Made by a program: the position numbers and the translations under genes
In this document: positions 4,673-8,685 of the stretch, piece after piece
Layout of the letters: each line of letters opens with the position of its first letter
How positions within the stretch are numbered: position 1 is the stretch's first letter
The notes under the pieces: generated by a model
What the model saw: only the letters and a program-made list of their open reading frames with translations
Databases searched by the model: none
What the model was told of the DNA's origin: nothing
Assembly (NCBI GenBank): GCA_043810595.1
Contig: JBDRNX010000041.1
Location: forward strand, 1 to 8,685
Reading direction: 5' to 3'
From: JAWABC01 sp043810595
Lineage (GTDB): Archaea; Nanobdellota; Nanobdellia; SCGC-AAA011-G17; VGLX01
DNA: 8,685 bases

Positions 4673-6856
4673 ATGGTAATCAAAAAAATAAACCTGGCAA
4701 TCGGGGGAATGCACTGCGCATCATGCGCAACAACAATAGAGAGAGCTCTGAACAAAACAGAGGGCGTAAAGAGCGCAAACGTAAACCTGACAACAGAAAG
4801 AGCAACGGTAGACTACGACCCTGAAAAGGTAAATGTAAACAAACTGATAGAAGTTGTGAAAAGTAAAGGTTATAGCGCACAGCCTGCAGCAGAAAAGATA
4901 GACGTCAAAAAAGAGGAGCTGAAAAAAAGGAAAGAAATACAAAAAATAAAATACCTATTCATAACAAGCGCAATATTTGCCACACCAGCACTTCTAATAA
5001 GCATGTTCTTAATGATCCCTTACAAGCCGTACATACTATTCATACTATCAACACCAGTACAGTTCTTCGTAGGATCGGGATTCTACAAAGGAGCGTGGCA
5101 CGCACTAAAAAACAAAACCAGCAACATGGACACCCTAATAGCAGTGGGAACAAGCGCAGCATACTTCTACAGCATATACCTTATGATAACTGCGGGAATG
5201 GAAGCAGAAACCTACTTCGAGATATCAGCAGTACTGATAACCTTGGTAATGCTGGGAAAATACCTGGAAGCAAGGGCAAAGGGAAAAACATCAGAGGCAA
5301 TAAAAAAACTCATGAAACTGGCACCAAAAACAGCAACGATAATCAGAAACGGAAAAGAAGTAACGATAAAAGTTGATGACGTAAAAGCAGGAGACATAGT
5401 AATAGTCAAACCAGGGGAAAGAATACCGGTAGACGGAATAATAACAGCAGGCGAATCAAGCATAGACGAGAGCATGATAACAGGAGAAAGCATACCAGTT
5501 GAGAAGAAAAAAGGAAGCACGGTAATTGGCGGAACGATAAACAAACACGGAAGCTTCCACTTCAAAGCAACAAAGGTAGGAGCAGAAACAACACTGGCAC
5601 ACATAATAAAGCTGATAGAAGAGGCACAAGGACAGAAAGCACCTATACAGAGATTTGCAGACCAGGTTTCAGCATACTTCGTGCCAATAGTAATCATAAT
5701 TGCAATAATAACGTTCGTAACATGGTTCGGAATATTCCATGCAACAATCCCATTCTCACTGCTGGCAGCAGTAGCGGTCTTGGTAATAGCCTGCCCCTGC
5801 GCGTTGGGATTAGCAACACCAACAGCGATAATGGTGGGAACAGGAAAAGGGGCACAAGCAGGAGTGCTGATAAAAGGGGGGGAAGCCCTGGAAACAGCAC
5901 ACAAGCTAGATGCGATAATATTCGACAAGACAGGAACGATAACAAGAGGAGAACCTGAAGTAACGGACGTTGTCAGCTTGGGAAAGATGAGCGGAAAAGA
6001 AGTTTTGACAATAGCGGCAAGCATAGAAAAAAACTCAGAACACCCACTAGCTGATGCGATAGTAGAAAAGGGAAAACACGAGAACGTAAGATTCGAAAAA
6101 GTGACCAAATTCAAGGCAATACCAGGCAAGGGAATAACAGGACAGGTTGGAAAGAAAAAAATACTGTTTGGGAATGTAAAGCTGATGAAAGAAAACAAGG
6201 TGAGCGTAAATGAGAATTCGGTAAGCAGGATGGAAGAGGAAGGAAAGACAGTGATGATACTGGCAGTTGACAAAAAAGCAGCAGGAATAATAGCGGTAGC
6301 AGACACGATAAAAAAAGAAGCGCCAACAGCAATAGCAAAACTCAAAAAAATGAAGATAGACCTGTACATGATAACAGGGGACAACAAAAGGACAGCAAAC
6401 GCAATAGCAAGAAAAGCAGGCATAACAAAAGTGTTTGCAGAAGTCATGCCAGAAGACAAGGTCAACTACGTGAAAATGCTGCAGCAGAAAAACAAGAAAG
6501 TGGCAATGGTAGGTGACGGAATAAATGACGCACCGGCAATAGCACAGGCAGACATAGGAATAGCAATGGGATCGGGAACGGACGTTGCACTTGAGACAGG
6601 AAACATTGTTTTAATGAAGAACGACTTGAACGACGTTGTAAAGGCAATAAGATTAAGCAGATTTACTATGAAGAAAATAAGGCAGAACATGTTCTGGGCA
6701 CTTTTTTATAACGTTCTGGGAATACCGATAGCAGCAGGAATACTCTATCCGTTTACTGGCTGGTTATTGAGTCCTATGATAGCGGGAGGAGCGATGGCAC
6801 TGAGTTCTGTTAGTGTAGTTAGCAATTCGCTGCTTCTGAAATACAAAAAGCTATAA
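4673..6856 (+). CDS. copA: Cu+-exporting P1B-type ATPase CopA
   Basis: A 727-aa pump that uses ATP to export Cu(I) across the cytoplasmic membrane. One N-terminal HMA domain has G-M-H-C15-A-S-C18. Actuator motif T270-G-E-S. The membrane metal site shows C374-P-C376, then Y679-N680 and M708-x-x-S711-S712, the three signatures of the Cu+ (P1B-1) subgroup. Phosphorylation motif D418-K-T-G-T, nucleotide-domain H457-P458 and hinge G614-D-G-I-N-D-A-P. Eight membrane helices are expected, two before the HMA-distal CPC region's usual core pair, matching family length. All key residues are present, so it should be active. It lies 45 nt downstream of the fusion gene. The ATG has no clear RBS but has a TATA-like box at leaderless distance. 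It ends convergently with the small - strand genes. Confidence 0.97.
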   Translation: MVIKKINLAIGGMHCASCATTIERALNKTEGVKSANVNLTTERATVDYDPEKVNVNKLIEVVKSKGYSAQPAAEKIDVKKEELKKRKEIQKIKYLFITSAIFATPALLISMFLMIPYKPYILFILSTPVQFFVGSGFYKGAWHALKNKTSNMDTLIAVGTSAAYFYSIYLMITAGMEAETYFEISAVLITLVMLGKYLEARAKGKTSEAIKKLMKLAPKTATIIRNGKEVTIKVDDVKAGDIVIVKPGERIPVDGIITAGESSIDESMITGESIPVEKKKGSTVIGGTINKHGSFHFKATKVGAETTLAHIIKLIEEAQGQKAPIQRFADQVSAYFVPIVIIIAIITFVTWFGIFHATIPFSLLAAVAVLVIACPCALGLATPTAIMVGTGKGAQAGVLIKGGEALETAHKLDAIIFDKTGTITRGEPEVTDVVSLGKMSGKEVLTIAASIEKNSEHPLADAIVEKGKHENVRFEKVTKFKAIPGKGITGQVGKKKILFGNVKLMKENKVSVNENSVSRMEEEGKTVMILAVDKKAAGIIAVADTIKKEAPTAIAKLKKMKIDLYMITGDNKRTANAIARKAGITKVFAEVMPEDKVNYVKMLQQKNKKVAMVGDGINDAPAIAQADIGIAMGSGTDVALETGNIVLMKNDLNDVVKAIRLSRFTMKKIRQNMFWALFYNVLGIPIAAGILYPFTGWLLSPMIAGGAMALSSVSVVSNSLLLKYKKL

Positions 6857-6900
6857 TCTAGGAATACAAAACATTTAAGAATGGTGCTTTGGCTACTAAA

Positions 6901-7347
6901 TTATTTGCATGCTTCTTCGATTCTACCTGAAAAATCCTGTATAACTTCCACCAAGTTAGAGATATCCCTATCTGAATGTGGATTGACAAGAATTGGATCA
7001 TATGTGTTGCTTATACCTCCTCCAGCACCGGCAATATAGATCTCTTTAGTTTCTCGGTCTTCCCATGCAACCGGGTTAAAGTGCCAATGCCCAAGTTTTT
7101 TTTCATAACCATCCATAACTTTAGCAACATTTTTTGCCTTACACGTTGGAACACGTATATTATACAAAACATTAACTTTTTTACCAGGATTTAATATTTC
7201 ATCTATGCGTTTGGTTGCTGGAATCCTAATGCTATACCTATAATCCCCTATATTTCGTTCTGGTGTAGCTTTTGAATTTAGATATAAGCCTGTTGCGCCG
7301 ATGATTATTGATGCGCCGATTATCATCACAATACGGACTAATTTCAT
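6901..7347 (-). CDS. Unrecognised small membrane-anchored or secreted protein
   Basis: A 148-aa protein of unknown family. The N terminus (M-K-L-V-R-I-V-M-I-I-G-A-S-I-I-I-G) is one hydrophobic helix of about 18 residues that could be an uncleaved signal anchor, so the rest probably faces outside. Visible points in the body are a G-H-W-H-F-N-P segment, two Cys (one in V-P-T-C, one in the C-terminal E-A-C-K) and a G-A-G-G-G turn. Start: ATG at 7347 is chosen because GGAGG lies eight bases upstream; an in-frame TTG at 7362 would add five residues but lies within that RBS region. Codon use differs from the neighbours: several CGN arginines and almost only AAA for lysine. Convergent with copA. I cannot assign a function. 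Confidence 0.7.
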   Translation of the reverse strand: MKLVRIVMIIGASIIIGATGLYLNSKATPERNIGDYRYSIRIPATKRIDEILNPGKKVNVLYNIRVPTCKAKNVAKVMDGYEKKLGHWHFNPVAWEDRETKEIYIAGAGGGISNTYDPILVNPHSDRDISNLVEVIQDFSGRIEEACK

Positions 7348-7355
7348 ATAGTAAA

Positions 7356-7360
7356 CCTCC
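7356..7360 (-). promoter_or_regulatory. Ribosome-binding site of the 148-aa gene
   Basis: GGAGG on the - strand, eight bases before the ATG at 7347. It favours this ATG over the upstream TTG at 7362, which overlaps the RBS region. Confidence 0.65.
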
Positions 7361-7386
7361 AAAAGACTTTATTCCCTCCCTTCAAT

Positions 7387-7396
7387 GATTTATAAG
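7387..7396 (-). promoter_or_regulatory. Candidate TATA box of the 148-aa gene
   Basis: On the - strand this reads TCTTATAAAT, centred about 44 nt before the ATG at 7347. A transcript starting near 7365 would have an 18-nt leader that includes the GGAGG site, a self-consistent leadered promoter. Confidence 0.4.
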
Positions 7397-7449
7397 AATA
7401 GCTGTGTTTTAATGGTTACTATACTAAGATTGTTTCCTGCAATAATAAT

Positions 7450-7722
7450 TTATAGATTTATGTTTTTATCTTTTGTTATCTCATTAATTTTTTTAATCAA
7501 TGCTGAAATTGGTTGATTCAAAAGTTTTTCTTCTTCCAATTTGTCCCTTTCACTCAATTTATCTCCAATCTCCCTTAGAAAGAAAGATCCATCTTCCATC
7601 ACATGGTGGAGTTGCATATAATCACCATCTAATGCTTTATACAAATCAACTCTCAGTTCACCACTTGCTCCTGCTTTAACTATCCTAAAATATACATCCG
7701 ATGGATAAGAAAGTTTTTCCAT
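7450..7722 (-). CDS. Unrecognised 90-aa cytoplasmic protein
   Basis: A soluble, acidic/charged 90-aa protein of unknown family, with no membrane segment and no cysteine. The first half is mixed (a Y-F-R-I-V-K-A-G-A-S-G-E-L-R-V-D-L-Y-K stretch suggests beta structure, and L-H-H-V-M-E-D-G-S follows). The second half is rich in Lys/Glu/Leu and probably helical. Start: the ATG at 7720-7722 has no strong RBS, but a TATA-like TTTATAAA lies 28 nt upstream, as expected for a leaderless message, and a 15-bp hairpin or palindrome sits between box and start. It lies 102 nt from the 148-aa gene on the same strand and shares its AAA-lysine preference. A small regulator or an accessory protein is conceivable, but nothing in the sequence shows a function. 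Confidence 0.62.
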   Translation of the reverse strand: MEKLSYPSDVYFRIVKAGASGELRVDLYKALDGDYMQLHHVMEDGSFFLREIGDKLSERDKLEEEKLLNQPISALIKKINEITKDKNINL

Positions 7723-7723
7723 G

Positions 7724-7738
7724 ACTTCCGTGGGAAGT
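7724..7738 (-). promoter_or_regulatory. 6-bp inverted repeat before the 90-aa gene, candidate operator
   Basis: ACTTCC-GTG-GGAAGT is a perfect inverted repeat (arms 7724-7729 and 7733-7738). It lies between the TATA-like box and the ATG, where a bound dimer would block transcription. It could also form a hairpin at the 5' end if the mRNA starts upstream. The role is inferred from position. Confidence 0.4.
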
Positions 7739-7744
7739 AAAGAT

Positions 7745-7756
7745 GTTTATAAATTT
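7745..7756 (-). promoter_or_regulatory. Candidate TATA box of the 90-aa gene
   Basis: TTTATAAA is self-complementary, so it also reads TTTATAAA on the - strand. Centred 28 nt before the ATG at 7722, it predicts a leaderless transcript. Confidence 0.45.
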
Positions 7757-7775
7757 TATTGTGTTATAAAAAGTA

Positions 7776-8685
7776 TTAAGACTTTATCTTCAAACTCTCA
7801 AGAAGCTTGCAAACAGTACAGACTTCACCAGAAGTTGGCTCACCACAGACCTTACAAGTTTTAACCTTCATTTCTGAATAACGCTTCTTCAGAATAGGAA
7901 GAACTTCAAGGAAAGAGTTAACAACAGCATGCTTAGTCTGAGGATGTTTTTTAGTAAAATCATTAAGCATGTTACGAACATCAGCCCTGTAGGAAGAAAC
8001 AGAATAAGGACACTCGTTATAAGGAACGGGAAACTTCTTCAGGAAAGAATAAGTAGCAACCTCCTTCTCTGTCAACAAGTAAAAGGGTTTAATTCTTCTC
8101 ACAAATCTTTTATCTGCCAAAATACCCGTAACAGGACCTAACCTAGCAGAACGTTCAAGGTTACCCCTAAACTGATTCATGAGGATAGACTGCGCTTCAT
8201 CATCAAGATTATGGCCCGTAGCAAGTTTAGTCAACTTAAGCTCTCTAGCTTTTGAATTAAGCAAGAACCTTCTCAAGATACCACAAATGCTGCAGGGATT
8301 CATCTTCACCCTCTTGGCCATCTGGTCAAGACTAAGGTCAAATTCTTTTTTGAAGGAAAATGAATGGTACTCTATCTTATTCTCCTTACAGTACTTTTCC
8401 ACCTCAGAAAGATTACGATAACCCTTGATGCCCTCATCTATGGAGATAACAACAACACCTAACTTCCTATGCTTCTCAGCAAACCTGTTAATGAGGTACA
8501 AAACAGAGAAAGAATCCTTACCGCCTGAAACAGCAATACCCATCCTGTCACCTGGTCTAACCATCTCATACTTTGCAATGGTCTTAAAGGTCTTCCTCTC
8601 AAAATAGCGAACAAAGCAATTGCTACACAACTTAACATTAGAATTGGACAAAGTAATTACAGGCTTCCTCAAACAATTCTTACAA
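7776..8685 (-). CDS. ttuA: tRNA 2-thiolation enzyme, TtuA/NcsA (Ncs6) family, 5' end just outside window
   Basis: Activates a tRNA uridine by adenylation and replaces its 2-oxygen with sulfur from a sulfur-carrier protein. Residues are counted from the first complete codon (8684-8682). An N-terminal zinc finger has C1-K-N-C4 and C20-S-N-C23. The PP-loop ATP site is S53-G-G-K-D-S58. C131 and C134 (P-C-S-I-C-G) plus C225 (E-C-P-Y) fit the three [4Fe-4S] ligands of Thermus TtuA (Cys130, 133, 222). G-H-N-L-D-D-E-A lies between them, and a C-terminal finger (C-K-V-C and C-T-V-C) closes the protein. A TTG at 8672 would begin the frame inside the window but would delete the first zinc pair, so the true start must lie a few residues beyond the edge. 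Third positions favour T and G, and lysine is mostly AAG. Whether it acts on U54 (TtuA) or U34 (NcsA) cannot be told. Confidence 0.9.
   Translation of the reverse strand, partial: CKNCLRKPVITLSNSNVKLCSNCFVRYFERKTFKTIAKYEMVRPGDRMGIAVSGGKDSFSVLYLINRFAEKHRKLGVVVISIDEGIKGYRNLSEVEKYCKENKIEYHSFSFKKEFDLSLDQMAKRVKMNPCSICGILRRFLLNSKARELKLTKLATGHNLDDEAQSILMNQFRGNLERSARLGPVTGILADKRFVRRIKPFYLLTEKEVATYSFLKKFPVPYNECPYSVSSYRADVRNMLNDFTKKHPQTKHAVVNSFLEVLPILKKRYSEMKVKTCKVCGEPTSGEVCTVCKLLESLKIKS

Noticed and set aside
5212..6465. Long open frame of about 417 codons on the - strand, antisense to copA
   Set aside because: It lies wholly inside copA, which has every P1B-ATPase motif. The A-rich, T-poor codon use of the + strand genes leaves antisense frames open by chance, and the translation resembles no protein.
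1..8685. CRISPR array, tRNA/rRNA genes, IS element or transposase
   Set aside because: No regularly spaced long repeats, no tRNA cloverleaf or rRNA stretch, and no transposase-like frame or terminal inverted repeats were seen on either strand.

Overview
The window looks archaeal. Supporting signs are TATA-like boxes 25-31 nt ahead of several starts, AGGTGAT/GGAGG ribosome-binding sites, heavy ATA and AGA/AGG codon use, a small hyperthermophile-type 4Fe-4S ferredoxin, a Cys-type formate dehydrogenase and an archaeal-type TtuA/NcsA tRNA thiolase. No rRNA or other lineage marker is present. A small-genome archaeal lineage is possible but unproven.

Layout. (1) Positions 2-2278, + strand: the 3' end of a thioredoxin-reductase-like flavoprotein, a 65-aa ferredoxin and a formate dehydrogenase catalytic subunit, all tightly spaced. 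They read as one redox operon in which a flavoprotein, ferredoxin and FdhA could exchange electrons between NAD(P)H, ferredoxin and formate/CO2. (2) Positions 2311-6856, + strand: a copper-handling cluster. It starts with a membrane-anchored winged-helix regulator and an intergenic segment with direct repeats, a palindrome and two TATA-like boxes. Then come a CopZ-like chaperone, a fusion protein (HMA, TauE/UreH_2-type membrane domain, His-free cupredoxin, Gly/Cys tail) and a CopA Cu+-ATPase. (3) Positions 6901-7722, - strand: two unrecognised small genes, each with its own TATA-like box. (4) Positions 7776-8685, - strand: a TtuA/NcsA-family tRNA 2-thiolation enzyme that runs off the right edge.

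How the copper genes may work together. CopZ and the two other HMA domains would hold cytosolic Cu(I). CopA would pump it out. The fusion protein would carry an HMA domain inside and a cupredoxin plus cysteine tail outside. No CsoR, CopY or other soluble copper regulator is visible. The regulator's extracytoplasmic loop carries Cys, Cys and His, so it is the obvious candidate sensor, and the repeat-rich gap next to it is the obvious candidate operator. This is inference.

Composition. Outside 6857-7770 the + strand is rich in A and C at third codon positions whichever strand encodes the gene: + genes end codons in A/C, while the - strand thiolase ends them in T/G. The two small genes at 6901-7722 break this pattern and use CGN arginine codons and AAA lysine, which suggests a later arrival.
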